From assembly GCA_023393165.1 (NCBI GenBank), contig JAEWMJ010000036.1, positions 20,344 through 84,343 of the forward strand: a stretch of DNA of 64,000 bases, read 5' to 3'. Positions 34,108 to 43,092 of this stretch are shown here, one piece after another. This DNA comes from Bacillota bacterium (lineage in GTDB: Bacteria > Bacillota > Clostridia > Christensenellales > Christensenellaceae). Position 1 is the first letter of the stretch. Each line of letters begins with the position of its first letter. Under the pieces are notes generated by a model, which was not told the origin of the DNA, searched no databases, and saw only the letters and a list, made by a program, of their open reading frames with translations. A program made the translations under genes and the position numbers.

Positions 34108-36054
34108 TTAAAACCGGCATTTCAGCCAGACGGCCATTTCGCCCGGATCGCGGTTCCCCCATAAGCAGTAAGGCACGGCCTTAAGTACCACAGGCTCGGT
34201 GTCAAAACGGGCCTTGCCGTACAAACGGTTTTCATTCCAGTTTTTTTGCGCCAGCCTCTGCCCTTCAAAGCGCAGCGCCGGAAGATTGCCAGGCAAAGCC
34301 ATATCCACGCTTTCCTCTACCGGAACGTCCGGGCTTACAAATACCGAAGCCAGATTGAAGCCGTTATCCGTTTCTTCCAGGCAATATACATGCGGCCCTT
34401 TCATCAGCGCCACTTTTCCCGCGTCTTCCCTGACCAGTGGATTTGCCGATATCCATTTTGCCTTGATATTCAGTTTGAGCGTTACGGTACGCCCCTCCGC
34501 AAAATCTCCGCGGATATACGCGTAACCGCCCGCAACGTCCGGCCGCACCGGTTCCCCGTCCATCAGAAAAACCGGCTCATCCGCATATTGCGGTATGCGG
34601 ATAGCCAAACAAATGAGCGAGCTGCGCTCCGCTTTTACAGTCATGGAGACTTCTCCCTTTTGCATCAGACCGGATTCCATTTTGAGATCAGTTTGAACTC
34701 CCGACACGACCGTTTGAATGGAGGAAGAAATGAAAAGATTGATATATAATGTGTCGTTATTTTGGGCATAAATGTATTGGCCCAGGGAGGCCAATGTGCG
34801 CGCAACGTTTGTGGGGCAGCAGGCGACGTTAAACCAGCGCTGGCGCTCGGGCTTCACATGTTTGAGTGAAGTCGCTTCCATACAGGCCGCCGGCCAGACT
34901 TCCAGGGGATTCACGTAAAAATAACGGTCCCCGTGGATACTGATGCCTGAAAGCACCGTATTATATAGAGCGCGTTCAACGGTATCATAATAAGCTGCAT
35001 TTTGTTCAATGCAAAACATCCGGCGGCCGAAAAGCGCAAGTCCTATGGAAGCACAGGTTTCGCAGTAAGCCGAATCATTCGGAAGATGGTAATCCGTTGT
35101 AAACCGCTCAAATATTCCGGAAGAACCAACGCCTCCCGTGATATACATGCGTTTTTCAGTCACATTGCGCCAAAGAGCGCGGCAGGCCTCAAGCAGTTCC
35201 TCATCTTCGTATTCCGCAGCTATATCGGCCATTGCGCAACACATATACATCGCCCGGACCGCGTGTCCTTCGGCTGTGTGCTGTTCCCGTACAGGCATAT
35301 GCGTCTGCGCGTATTTCAGATCGTAATCCTTGAATTCGTCGAAGAGGACCTTGCCCTTTCGGCGCGTGATTTCTTCTTCAAAATAGTTTGGCAGTTTGCC
35401 GCGCTCGTCTATAAAGAATTTTGCGCAGGATAAATAACGTTTTTCCCCAGTCAACCGGTACAATTTTACCAGCGCCAGCTCTATTTCCTGATGCCCCGGA
35501 TAACCTTTCAACTGGTTTTCGGCAGGCCCGAAAACATTGCAGATGAGATCCGCAAACCGCCGGGCTATTTTAAGCAGCTTATCCTTACCCGTCGCCTTGT
35601 AATAAGCAACCGCCGCTTCTATTAGATAGCCCGCGCTGTAAAGTTCATGCCCCTCCACCAGATTGGTCCAGCGCGCGTTGGGTTCGGCTACCGTAAAATA
35701 GGTATTCAGGTATCCGTCGCTTTGCTGCGCGCGTCCAATCAATTCTATTACCTCGTCCGCTACGCTCTCAAAACGCAGGCCCGAACCGTTTTGTATGCAG
35801 TAAGCGACGGTTTCCAGCCATTTATAAACATCGGTATCCATAAACACGACGCCCTGATGCTCTCCTTGCTGTTCTCCCGCGGCAATACGGAAGTTATCAA
35901 GGCAATGCGTTGGTGCGGCGTCCGGTACCCGGTCGTTCAGTATATCCCATTGATAAGGAATACTTTTCTCCGCAACCATATCGGTATACCGGCTCCATAA
36001 AGCGTCGTTGATTTTAACCTGATTCATTTCCGGCAATTTTAATATTGGATACAT
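34108..36054 (-). CDS. Beta-L-arabinofuranosidase, GH127
   Basis: A 648-residue enzyme without signal peptide. Key residues match GH127 (HypBA1 type): the Glu and Cys of CETCASIG near residue 331, and the Cys pair of NVACCPTN near residue 411, which in this family hold a zinc ion and provide the catalytic nucleophile. It releases L-arabinose from beta-linked arabino-oligosaccharides in the cytoplasm. I choose the ATG at 36052-36054 with GGAG upstream; a longer start at 36105 would include the LacI operator. It is the first gene after the divergent promoter and is followed by the importer genes, so it probably heads that transcript. Confidence 0.9.
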   Translation of the reverse strand: MYPILKLPEMNQVKINDALWSRYTDMVAEKSIPYQWDILNDRVPDAAPTHCLDNFRIAAGEQQGEHQGVVFMDTDVYKWLETVAYCIQNGSGLRFESVADEVIELIGRAQQSDGYLNTYFTVAEPNARWTNLVEGHELYSAGYLIEAAVAYYKATGKDKLLKIARRFADLICNVFGPAENQLKGYPGHQEIELALVKLYRLTGEKRYLSCAKFFIDERGKLPNYFEEEITRRKGKVLFDEFKDYDLKYAQTHMPVREQHTAEGHAVRAMYMCCAMADIAAEYEDEELLEACRALWRNVTEKRMYITGGVGSSGIFERFTTDYHLPNDSAYCETCASIGLALFGRRMFCIEQNAAYYDTVERALYNTVLSGISIHGDRYFYVNPLEVWPAACMEATSLKHVKPERQRWFNVACCPTNVARTLASLGQYIYAQNNDTLYINLFISSSIQTVVSGVQTDLKMESGLMQKGEVSMTVKAERSSLICLAIRIPQYADEPVFLMDGEPVRPDVAGGYAYIRGDFAEGRTVTLKLNIKAKWISANPLVREDAGKVALMKGPHVYCLEETDNGFNLASVFVSPDVPVEESVDMALPGNLPALRFEGQRLAQKNWNENRLYGKARFDTEPVVLKAVPYCLWGNRDPGEMAVWLKCRF

Positions 36055-36090
36055 ACGAATGCTCCGATCATAAATATTTAAATAAATTTG

Positions 36091-36142
36091 GTAAACGTTT
36101 AACATGTAAGATAACTATAATACATCCAAATGGAAATGTAAA
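36091..36142 (-). promoter_or_regulatory. GH127/importer promoter with LacI-type operator
   Basis: On the minus strand TTTACA (36142-36137), 17 bases, TATAGT (36119-36114). The operator-like GTAAACGTTTAAC lies at 36091-36103, about ten bases downstream of the -10 box, where a repressor would block initiation. The same motif recurs at 36231 and 36331. Confidence 0.65.
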
Positions 36143-36230
36143 GCACTTTTTTCTAAATTTTTCAATAAAATTTCATCTTATTTATCGAATATCAATAAAT
36201 TTGAGCAATTTATTTGAACTTTTCGGACAT

Positions 36231-36244
36231 GTTAAACGTATTAC
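36231..36244. promoter_or_regulatory. Second LacI-type operator in the divergent region
   Basis: GTTAAACGTATTAC matches the other two copies of GTTAAACGTTTAC apart from one inserted base. It sits between the two divergent promoters, about 130 and 95 bases from its neighbours, and may support DNA looping. The remaining sequence of 36055-36385 is very AT-rich with no other feature seen. Confidence 0.5.
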
Positions 36245-36324
36245 ATAATTAGGCTGTTATTGTCCGTTTTTAAACAAAACGCTCCCGCCGCACTCCAAAC
36301 TTTGTCTATTTTGATTTTTTTATC

Positions 36325-36353
36325 TTGAATGTTAAACGTTTATGTGATATTGT
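36325..36353 (+). promoter_or_regulatory. LacI-gene promoter with operator in the spacer
   Basis: TTGAAT (36325-36330), a 17-base spacer and TATTGT (36348-36353). The operator GTTAAACGTTTAT (36331-36343) fills the spacer, the classical place for autorepression by a LacI-family protein. Confidence 0.6.
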
Positions 36354-36385
36354 TTCTGTGTATTAATAAAACAAGAGGATGGAAT

Positions 36386-37426
36386 ATGTCAACGATTCGC
36401 GAGATTTCAGAAAGAGCCAATGTGTCCATTGCGACAGTATCCAAGGTTCTGAACGGCAAAAGCGGCGTCAGCCGGTCCACGATCGACAATGTCATGACGA
36501 TCGCGCAGGATCTGAACTACCGGCCAAACCTTACCGCGCGCAACTTAAAAAAAGGGCAAAGCCAGACATTGGGCATTATCACGGAAGATTTGACGGTATT
36601 CAACACCCCGGATATCGTGGACGGCATCGATGCGTACTGCGAAAACCAGGGTTATCATTATATATTGGGAAATTTGCGTTTCAACAAGCGTTTCGGCAGG
36701 TATCCGAGCGATACCGGAGAATGCCGCCGGCTTGTGGGATCCATGGTGGACACCATGCTTTCCAAGCAGGTGGACGGAATCATTTACATAGGGTGCCACA
36801 GCCACGCGGTCGTCCCCGTAAGCAACAGCGGCGAAATACCCTTTGTTTACGCTTATTGCTACAGCACCGATCCCGCGATTCCCTCCGTGTTGTACGACGA
36901 TCAGAAAGCGGCTTATGAGGCCACGCAGCTTTTGATCAAAAAAGGCCACCGCAAAATAGGCGTGATCGCGGGCCAGGCGGAAAGCATCCACACCTCCAAC
37001 CGTATCCTCGGATACCAGGAGGCCTTATACGCAAGCGAAATACCCTACAATCCAAGTTTTACCCTGTACGGCAACTGGGAACGGGACCAAGGGTTTGAGC
37101 TGTGTTCAAAGCTGATCGACGCCGGAGTGACCGCAATATTTGCCCATAACGATCTGATGGCGACAGGCGTGATCGATTACTGCAACAAAAACGGCATACA
37201 GGTTGGATCAGATCTTGCACTGATTGGTTTTGACAACCGGGAAATCGGCACCGTATGCCGTCCGACGCTGAGCACGGTATCCCCGCCGCTTTTTGAAATC
37301 GGCCAGACGGCCACCCATCTTATACTGGATATTCTTGCGGGCAGGCATATCCCCTGCGGGCAGAAGGTCATGCTCGCATGCAGCGTGATAGAACGAGAAT
37401 CCACCTGCGTCTGCACATCTAAATAA
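36386..37426 (+). CDS. LacI-family transcriptional regulator of the arabinan regulon
   Basis: A 346-residue repressor. Residues 1-50 are the LacI helix-turn-helix with hinge (STIREISERANVSIATVSKV, LNYRPNLTARNLKK), followed by a periplasmic-binding-protein-like effector domain (about 60-340). I choose the ATG at 36386 because the helix-turn-helix starts there and AGAGG lies upstream. Three matching operator-like sites in the divergent region (36091, 36231, 36331) support repression of both the GH127/importer operon and its own gene with the following GH51 gene. The effector is likely arabinose or an arabino-oligosaccharide. Confidence 0.9.
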   Translation: MSTIREISERANVSIATVSKVLNGKSGVSRSTIDNVMTIAQDLNYRPNLTARNLKKGQSQTLGIITEDLTVFNTPDIVDGIDAYCENQGYHYILGNLRFNKRFGRYPSDTGECRRLVGSMVDTMLSKQVDGIIYIGCHSHAVVPVSNSGEIPFVYAYCYSTDPAIPSVLYDDQKAAYEATQLLIKKGHRKIGVIAGQAESIHTSNRILGYQEALYASEIPYNPSFTLYGNWERDQGFELCSKLIDAGVTAIFAHNDLMATGVIDYCNKNGIQVGSDLALIGFDNREIGTVCRPTLSTVSPPLFEIGQTATHLILDILAGRHIPCGQKVMLACSVIERESTCVCTSK

Positions 37427-37449
37427 TAAATAAAGCTACGGGAGGCCGT

Positions 37450-38964
37450 ATGGAAATTACAGCCAATATCAGGATAGACGCAAACGCAGTTATCTCTCCC
37501 ATAGACGAGCGCCTGTACGGGTCGTTTATAGAGCATATGGGACGCGCCGTTTATACGGGTATATACGAGCCCGGCCACGCGTTTTCAAACAAGGACGGAT
37601 TTCGCGAGGATGTAATCGATCTGATAAAGCCGATGAACATCCCCGTTATCCGCTATCCCGGCGGCAATTTTGTCTCAGGCTACCGCTGGGAAGACGGGGT
37701 CGGCCCCAAAGCTTCCCGGCCCGTCCGGCCCGAGCCTGCATGGTTTGCCCTGGAGACCAACCAGGTGGGGACGGATGAATTTATGGATTTCCTCAGATAT
37801 GTGGGCGCAAAACCCATGCTTGCGGTCAACCTGGGCACCCGCGGAGCGCAGGACGCCGCCAATCTGCTGGAATACTGCAACTTTCCCGGCGGCACATACT
37901 ACAGCGATATGCGTATTGCGAACGGATACCCCATGCCCCACAACGTTAAATTGTGGTGTTTGGGAAACGAAATGGACGGCCCTTGGCAGATATGCGCCAA
38001 GACGGCCGACGAATACGGGCGGCTGGCCCGCGAAACGGCAAAAATGATGAAATGGCTGGATCCCGGTATAGAGCTGGTGGTATGCGGCAGTTCATACCGG
38101 GAAATGCCGACATACGGGGACTGGGAACGCGCCGTTTTAAGGCACACGTATGATTATGCAGACTATCTCTCGCTTCACACATATTATATGAATACGGACG
38201 GCGACATCCCGTCTTTTCTTGCAAGCAGCGCAAGGATGGACCGGTTCATAAAGGAAGTCGCGGCCATATGCGCTGAAATCAAGGCTGAAAAAGGTTCAGA
38301 AAAAGAAATATATCTTTCTTTTGACGAATGGAACGTTTGGTATCACTTTAATAAAGACTGCGGGCAGCCGCCCAAATGGACGGAAGCGCGCCCCATAGAA
38401 GAAGAGCGCTATGATTTTGCCGACGCACTGCTTGTGGGCAGCATGCTGACGACCCTCATCAACAACGCGGATGTGGTCAAGATCGCATGCCTTGCGCAGC
38501 TGGTCAACACAATCGCCCCCATTATGACCGAGCCGCAGGGGCGCGCCTGGGCGCAAACCATCTATTATCCCTTTTTATACACATCGCAAAGAGGACGCGG
38601 AACCGCGCTGAAGGTTGAATTGGACGCTCCTTCGTACAACTGCCGGGCCGGGGAAGGCATTCCCTTCATCGACTGCGCCGCGGTGTTTTCCCGGGAAGAA
38701 AATGAGATCGCCGTATTTATGGTAAATAAGAATCTCAATGACGATATCCCCTGCCAATTGTTCCTTTCAGGATTTTCATGCAAAGACACTCCCGGGTGGA
38801 CCAGTTTATCCGGGTACGGGCCCGATGCCGTCAATACGGCGGACGGTGCGCCCGTAAAACCGGCGGCGCTTGAAGGGATCCTTTTATCCGGAAACACGCT
38901 CACATTCACGCTGCCCAAGGCATCCTGGAACATGGTGCGCCTGCCGCTCCATACGCGGGACTGA
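37450..38964 (+). CDS. Alpha-L-arabinofuranosidase, GH51
   Basis: A 504-residue enzyme of usual GH51 length without signal peptide. The N-terminal part has the family pattern IDERLYGSFIEHMGRAVYTG, the acid/base Glu lies in CLGNEMDGPW (near residue 173) and the nucleophile in SFDEWNVWY (near 292). It removes alpha-linked arabinofuranose from imported oligosaccharides and complements the beta-acting GH127 enzyme. It lies 23 bases after the lacI-type gene with GGGAGG as ribosome site, so they form a two-gene operon under the same operators. It converges with the apbE gene, whose stop is only 6 bases away. Confidence 0.95.
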   Translation: MEITANIRIDANAVISPIDERLYGSFIEHMGRAVYTGIYEPGHAFSNKDGFREDVIDLIKPMNIPVIRYPGGNFVSGYRWEDGVGPKASRPVRPEPAWFALETNQVGTDEFMDFLRYVGAKPMLAVNLGTRGAQDAANLLEYCNFPGGTYYSDMRIANGYPMPHNVKLWCLGNEMDGPWQICAKTADEYGRLARETAKMMKWLDPGIELVVCGSSYREMPTYGDWERAVLRHTYDYADYLSLHTYYMNTDGDIPSFLASSARMDRFIKEVAAICAEIKAEKGSEKEIYLSFDEWNVWYHFNKDCGQPPKWTEARPIEEERYDFADALLVGSMLTTLINNADVVKIACLAQLVNTIAPIMTEPQGRAWAQTIYYPFLYTSQRGRGTALKVELDAPSYNCRAGEGIPFIDCAAVFSREENEIAVFMVNKNLNDDIPCQLFLSGFSCKDTPGWTSLSGYGPDAVNTADGAPVKPAALEGILLSGNTLTFTLPKASWNMVRLPLHTRD

Positions 38965-38969
38965 CTTTT

Positions 38970-40022
38970 TTATTGCCTTACATACTTTTGAAAATCATCG
39001 CTGTATTTTATTTCCCCGTTTTTAAAGACCCATAACGCTTCGGTATCGGGCAGGCTATTGATAAGCTTGAGCCCCTGTTCAAAGGGCATGTTGAATATGG
39101 CCGTTGACAGCGCGTCCGCCATTCCGGAATCTCTGCAAACGATCGTAACGGCCGTAAAATATTCGGCCGGAAACAAGGTAGCGGGATCTATGATATGATG
39201 ATATTTTTTGTCCCCCACCGTATAATACCGCTCATAATCGCCGCTCGTAACAAGAGACATATCGCTTAAAAACGTTACCAGAAGATTTTTTTGACCGCTT
39301 TGTCCATCCGGGTTCTGCACGCCCACATTCCACAGGTCACCGGATCCGGTCTTGCGGCCTATTGCCCGCACATTTCCCCCGACGCTGATCAAACCGGAAT
39401 GAAATCCGTTTTTCATGGCAATCTGCGCCACCTGTTCAACCGCGTACCCTTTTGCGACGGCGCCCACGTCCAGGCTCATTTCCGGGTCGCTTAAGAAAAC
39501 GGTGGAAGCGTTTTCATCTATGATCACCCGGCTGATATCCGTGTGCTTTGCCGCGGTTTGAAGCAGCTCCATGGGCGGCGTTTCCGCACTGTTTGGATCG
39601 TCAATTCCCCGCTCACGGTAATCATGCCAGATTTTTAGAACCGATCCAAAAGCTACATTCACTTTTCCCTGCGTATCGTTATATTCCTTTTTGGCAAACA
39701 GAAGCAAATCGATGATTCTTTGATCCACCTTAACGGGCGCAATACCGGCATTGTCGTTGATGGTTTTCACATTGTTGACGCCTTCGTAATCATTATAAAT
39801 ATCGTAAAGCTCGTGATATTCTTTTAAGTTGTCGTAAATAAACTGCGCCTGTTTTGTAAATTCATCCTTGCTGTCATTATAGCCGACAATCCGGGTCAAT
39901 GTATCGAACAGCACAAGAAATTCTGCTTCATATCTTTTTTCATTACCGCCGCCGCAGGCCGCGAGATTAAAAACAACGCTTACCGCCAGTAAAAATGCAA
40001 TAATTCTTTTCAAACCATTCAC
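38970..40022 (-). CDS. apbE: FAD:protein FMN transferase ApbE (FmnB-like lipoprotein)
   Basis: A 350-residue ApbE-family protein with a lipoprotein signal (FNLAACGGG, Cys near residue 23), so it acts outside the membrane. Family motifs are the DPNSAETPPMELLQ-type loop, LDVGAVAKGYAVEQVAQ (near residue 180), GGNVRAIGRK and DPATLFPAEYFTAVTIV. ApbE moves FMN from FAD to a Thr of a target protein; in Listeria the equivalent FmnB flavinylates PplA. It is the last gene of the electron-transfer operon, after the PplA-like lipoprotein gene, with two small hairpins in the gap. Confidence 0.92.
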   Translation of the reverse strand: MNGLKRIIAFLLAVSVVFNLAACGGGNEKRYEAEFLVLFDTLTRIVGYNDSKDEFTKQAQFIYDNLKEYHELYDIYNDYEGVNNVKTINDNAGIAPVKVDQRIIDLLLFAKKEYNDTQGKVNVAFGSVLKIWHDYRERGIDDPNSAETPPMELLQTAAKHTDISRVIIDENASTVFLSDPEMSLDVGAVAKGYAVEQVAQIAMKNGFHSGLISVGGNVRAIGRKTGSGDLWNVGVQNPDGQSGQKNLLVTFLSDMSLVTSGDYERYYTVGDKKYHHIIDPATLFPAEYFTAVTIVCRDSGMADALSTAIFNMPFEQGLKLINSLPDTEALWVFKNGEIKYSDDFQKYVRQ

Positions 40023-40033
40023 CTATAAACAGA

Positions 40034-40104
40034 GAGATAGGCGAGCCTATCTCCCAGATTAATAGTTAGCATACTATTGAATAAAACAATCCTGAAATAG
40101 GATT
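40034..40104 (-). terminator. Two hairpins between the PplA-like gene and apbE
   Basis: AATCCT / AGGATT (40088-40104) followed on the minus strand by TGTTTTATT, and GAGATAGG / CCTATCTC (40034-40053) around CGAG. Together they could weaken transcription into apbE or protect the upstream mRNA end, raising expression of the lipoprotein. Confidence 0.4.
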
Positions 40105-40118
40105 TTCCATTATCAATT

Positions 40119-41216
40119 TTATTTTGCGTTTGTAAAGCCTTTTTCAATGACAGCAATAAAATCGCCGACATGAACGGTTACCGAGCTCGAAAGTTCGGCG
40201 TCCGACGGAACGCCTTCCTCGTTTACGGCAACACCCTTCACTTCGTCAACCGTTTTGCCGGCCGCGTATTTTGCGAAAGCCGCAGCCTGCTCGTTCCACT
40301 CCTTGCCTATGGAAGAAGCTTTCTTCAAACCGTAAGCCTCGCCCAGTTCGTCTTTTGACTGAACCGCCGCCGTCAGATCGGATGTGATCTTGCCCGCCGC
40401 CGAGAAATTTACGTTTGCCTGGAACGCGTCTATAACGCTGCTCGTGATTTTACCGCCGGCGTCAAAGGTTGTAGCCGCATAAGTGGAGTAAGCCTGCGCA
40501 ACCCCGTCTTTATCCGCGGCGTCCGCCGAGCTGCCAATGTTGGTTGCGATCCCCAGGCCGAGTTTGTCAGCCGATGTGGCTCCCAGATCCTGCGCGTTCG
40601 CGACCGCTTTTTCGATTGCGGCGACAAAATCGCCGATATGGATCGTAACCGAGCTCGCAAGTTCCGCATCGGACGGAACGCCTTCTTCATTTACCGCAAT
40701 ACCCTTTATTTCGTCAACCGTTTTTCCCTGGGCATAGGCGGCAAAAGCGTTTGCCTGTTCGAACCATTCCTTCCCGATGCTGGACGCTTTGCCCATACCG
40801 TAGTCCGCGCCAAGTTCCTGTTTGGATTTAAAAGCGGTATCAAGAGGCGTAGTTATTTTGCCCTGTGCGGAGAAATTTATTTTGGTTTGCGCCATATCTA
40901 TCGCACATTTTACAATTTTCCCGTCTTTGTCAACAGTAACCGCGACCACAGTGGAATCGGTTTCAGCAAGGCCGTCCTCCGTGCCGGCGTCCGTGGATTT
41001 TGCAACGGATGTAACGACCGCCAGGCCCGTTTTAACGGCGCCGCCCTCGGCGGGCTGAGCCGATGTTTCCGCTGTGGCTTCAGATGCCGCGGCAGAAGAC
41101 GCAGCAGCCGTTTCAGCGGGAGCGCTTGACGCCGCATCATCGGTTTTTGAGCTGCAGCCGGCGAATACCATAAGTACCAGCGCAAGGCTCAAAATAAAAG
41201 CTAAAGTTTTTTTCAT
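40119..41216 (-). CDS. PplA-like repeat lipoprotein of the electron-transfer operon
   Basis: A 365-residue lipoprotein: signal with lipobox (MVFAGC, Cys near residue 21), an Ala/Ser/Thr/Glu-rich linker to about 60, then two tandem homologous domains (about 61-200 and 205-365). Each repeat contains GLAVVTSV / GLGIATNI, a KINFSAQGKIT-type segment, KASSIGKEW, GKTVDE and NEEGVPSDAEL. Its place matches PplA of Listeria, the surface flavoprotein that passes electrons to extracellular acceptors and also has two FMN-binding repeats. However, I find no D-x2-S/T-G/S-A-T flavinylation motif, so covalent FMN binding is not assured. Similar repeats occur in unassigned Clostridial lipoproteins. Positional equivalence is strong, biochemical equivalence uncertain. 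Confidence 0.65.
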   Translation of the reverse strand: MKKTLAFILSLALVLMVFAGCSSKTDDAASSAPAETAAASSAAASEATAETSAQPAEGGAVKTGLAVVTSVAKSTDAGTEDGLAETDSTVVAVTVDKDGKIVKCAIDMAQTKINFSAQGKITTPLDTAFKSKQELGADYGMGKASSIGKEWFEQANAFAAYAQGKTVDEIKGIAVNEEGVPSDAELASSVTIHIGDFVAAIEKAVANAQDLGATSADKLGLGIATNIGSSADAADKDGVAQAYSTYAATTFDAGGKITSSVIDAFQANVNFSAAGKITSDLTAAVQSKDELGEAYGLKKASSIGKEWNEQAAAFAKYAAGKTVDEVKGVAVNEEGVPSDAELSSSVTVHVGDFIAVIEKGFTNAK

Positions 41217-41243
41217 GTTATTTCCTCCATTATTGATATATAT

Positions 41244-41774
41244 TTACGCCAGCCGTTTGAAAGCCGGCAAAATACCCCTTAATATAACGGATGTAACCAC
41301 ACCCGCAGCCACCCCCGATATCAGCAGGACAGGGAGATATCCCCATAAGAACATATCCGTATAAATATACGAAACAACCGTAAACTGCCCCAGGTTATGA
41401 AAAACAGCTCCAAAAACGCTCAGGATCAGATAGGAGATCCTGTCTTTAAACAGCAGCATCAGCAGCATCATTACGGCCAGCGAAACAAGCCCGCCGGATA
41501 AGCTCAACAAGCCTGCCATGCCGCCCCTCATCATGAATATGAAGGAGGCCTTCAGTACGGCGATCATGATTGCCCTGTTCCTTCCCAGAAAAAACAGAGC
41601 GTACATAACGGCGATATTTGAAAGGCCAAGCTTGACGCCCGGAACGGGAACCGGGACAGGCAATGCATTTTCAACCATGGAAAGCACAAGCGCCAGCGCG
41701 AATATAAGCCCTGTCAGTACCAATTGCCTTGTATGGTTTGATTTTTTGTTTTTCGTTTTTAGGATACTGTTCAT
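41244..41774 (-). CDS. Gx transporter-family membrane protein (EetB-like)
   Basis: A 176-residue membrane protein with five or six helices and the ECF S-component-like pattern of the Gx transporter family (once labelled heptaprenyl diphosphate synthase component I): LIFALALVLSMVENALPVPV, GVKLGLSNIAVMYALF and FGAVFHNLGQF. Its family matches EetB in the flavin-based extracellular electron transfer locus of Listeria, where EetA and EetB are needed to link quinol to surface flavins. The gap to the NusG-II gene is 6 bases. Direct biochemical function is not established. Confidence 0.8.
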   Translation of the reverse strand: MNSILKTKNKKSNHTRQLVLTGLIFALALVLSMVENALPVPVPVPGVKLGLSNIAVMYALFFLGRNRAIMIAVLKASFIFMMRGGMAGLLSLSGGLVSLAVMMLLMLLFKDRISYLILSVFGAVFHNLGQFTVVSYIYTDMFLWGYLPVLLISGVAAGVVTSVILRGILPAFKRLA

Positions 41775-41780
41775 ATATTT

Positions 41781-42179
41781 CTAATTCCCTGCGATAATAT
41801 CAATATCGCCGTCCCCTCCATCCCGCGGAACGATCTTCAGTATAATTCCATTGGGCAGACAGGCCGCCGATTGCCCCGGCGTGCGCAGTATTCCCGAATG
41901 GATACAGATTTTGTCCGGGCAGTCCGATTCCACAAAGGCGATGCCCCCGTCCGGGTACAGGTGAAAAACGACATTTTCGTCCTGGGGTATGGAAAAGGTC
42001 CTGTCTTCGCCCGTATTCAGTTCCACAGTTTCCACCAGCTGCGAGTAGTAATAGATCTCCGCGACCGCGGATTTATCTGAAACGTAGCTTCTGTAGATCA
42101 GGAAACCCGTAATTGCGGCGGCTATGATGACCAGCAGCACCACTATATCCGTTTTTTTGAAAAACTTTTTTCCGCTCAA
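41781..42179 (-). CDS. NusG domain II-containing membrane-anchored protein (EetA-like)
   Basis: A 132-residue protein with one N-terminal TM helix (about residues 11-29) and an extracytoplasmic NusG domain II. The domain contains ESDCPDKICIHSG and GQSAACLPNGI, so the conserved Cys positions C-x4-C and a later Cys (about residues 86, 91 and 106) are intact. The family matches EetA of the Listeria electron-transfer locus. The Cys could hold a disulfide or redox site. It lies 1 base from dmkA and 6 bases from the Gx gene, firmly within the operon. Confidence 0.8.
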   Translation of the reverse strand: MSGKKFFKKTDIVVLLVIIAAAITGFLIYRSYVSDKSAVAEIYYYSQLVETVELNTGEDRTFSIPQDENVVFHLYPDGGIAFVESDCPDKICIHSGILRTPGQSAACLPNGIILKIVPRDGGDGDIDIIAGN

Positions 42180-42180
42180 T

Positions 42181-43083
42181 TTAAAACAATACCCCGCTTA
42201 AAAAGATCAAAAGCGTGTTGCTTCCCATGATGATGATAAAATTTTTGATCGACCCGTTGAACGTGGTCGCTTTGTCCTGCTTTTTCAAAAAAGCGTTGAT
42301 ATTCTTCTGCACAGGAACAATGGTAAGCAGGAAGGCAAGGCAAAGAGGCGGAAATATCCGGAGCGCAACCAGGGCGATTGCCGCGGCATATGTTGCGTAA
42401 TAGAGGCCGATATACAGATACAGGGCCTTTTTTCCGAGATAATACGGCAGCGTATACCTTTTGACCGCAATATCCCTTTCCACGTCGCAGATGTTATTGG
42501 CAAGCATGATATTAGCGGTGGTACAGACCGGCAGGACCGAAAACAGGATCAGCCCCAAAACAGGCCGTATCTGCAGGCTCAGCGCAACCGTTCCGGCGTC
42601 AACGCCCAGCGTGAGGAAAGTTCCCTCCGGCATGTTGATGTACAGAAGTATAAAGGGCAGCAGCAGGCCGTAAAATATCCCCGATAAAGCTTCCCCCCAG
42701 GGCTGCCTGGAGATGGGGACAGGCCCGGCCGTATAGAGGAGGCCGCATAAAAAGCAAAGGCCTCCAAGCAGCAGGACCACAATATCGGTTCGGTACGCCA
42801 GATAAAGCCCCAGCGCCGCGCTGACGGATAACAGCAGCACAATGACCGAAAACGCCCTTTTTCTTTGAAACTGCAATTTTTGGCCGTTTGTCTTTGTATC
42901 GATGTAGTTATTGACCGCAGTTGTTGTGAGGTCAAACAAAAACATGGAAGCAAAGAAAACGGACGTCAGTTCCCAATTGATCGCCAGGTCTTTATAAAAA
43001 AGCCAGGCGATCGTGATGAGAAACGCAAACAGGCTTGTGATTTTTGTTTTTATTTCTACAAAGTCCAAAAATCGATGAATCAC
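42181..43083 (-). CDS. UbiA-family prenyltransferase, DmkA/MenA-like
   Basis: A 300-residue integral membrane prenyltransferase with eight or nine helices. The two Asp-rich motifs are present in variant form: VNNYIDTKTNGQ (near residue 57) and NNICDVERDIAV (near 198). It would attach a polyprenyl chain to dihydroxynaphthoate to make demethylmenaquinone, as DmkA does in the Listeria electron-transfer system. It lies 9 bases after the polyprenyl synthase gene. No other menaquinone synthesis gene is in the window, so the naphthoate must come from another locus or from outside. Confidence 0.87.
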   Translation of the reverse strand: MIHRFLDFVEIKTKITSLFAFLITIAWLFYKDLAINWELTSVFFASMFLFDLTTTAVNNYIDTKTNGQKLQFQRKRAFSVIVLLLSVSAALGLYLAYRTDIVVLLLGGLCFLCGLLYTAGPVPISRQPWGEALSGIFYGLLLPFILLYINMPEGTFLTLGVDAGTVALSLQIRPVLGLILFSVLPVCTTANIMLANNICDVERDIAVKRYTLPYYLGKKALYLYIGLYYATYAAAIALVALRIFPPLCLAFLLTIVPVQKNINAFLKKQDKATTFNGSIKNFIIIMGSNTLLIFLSGVLF

Positions 43084-43092
43084 GTTAACCTC

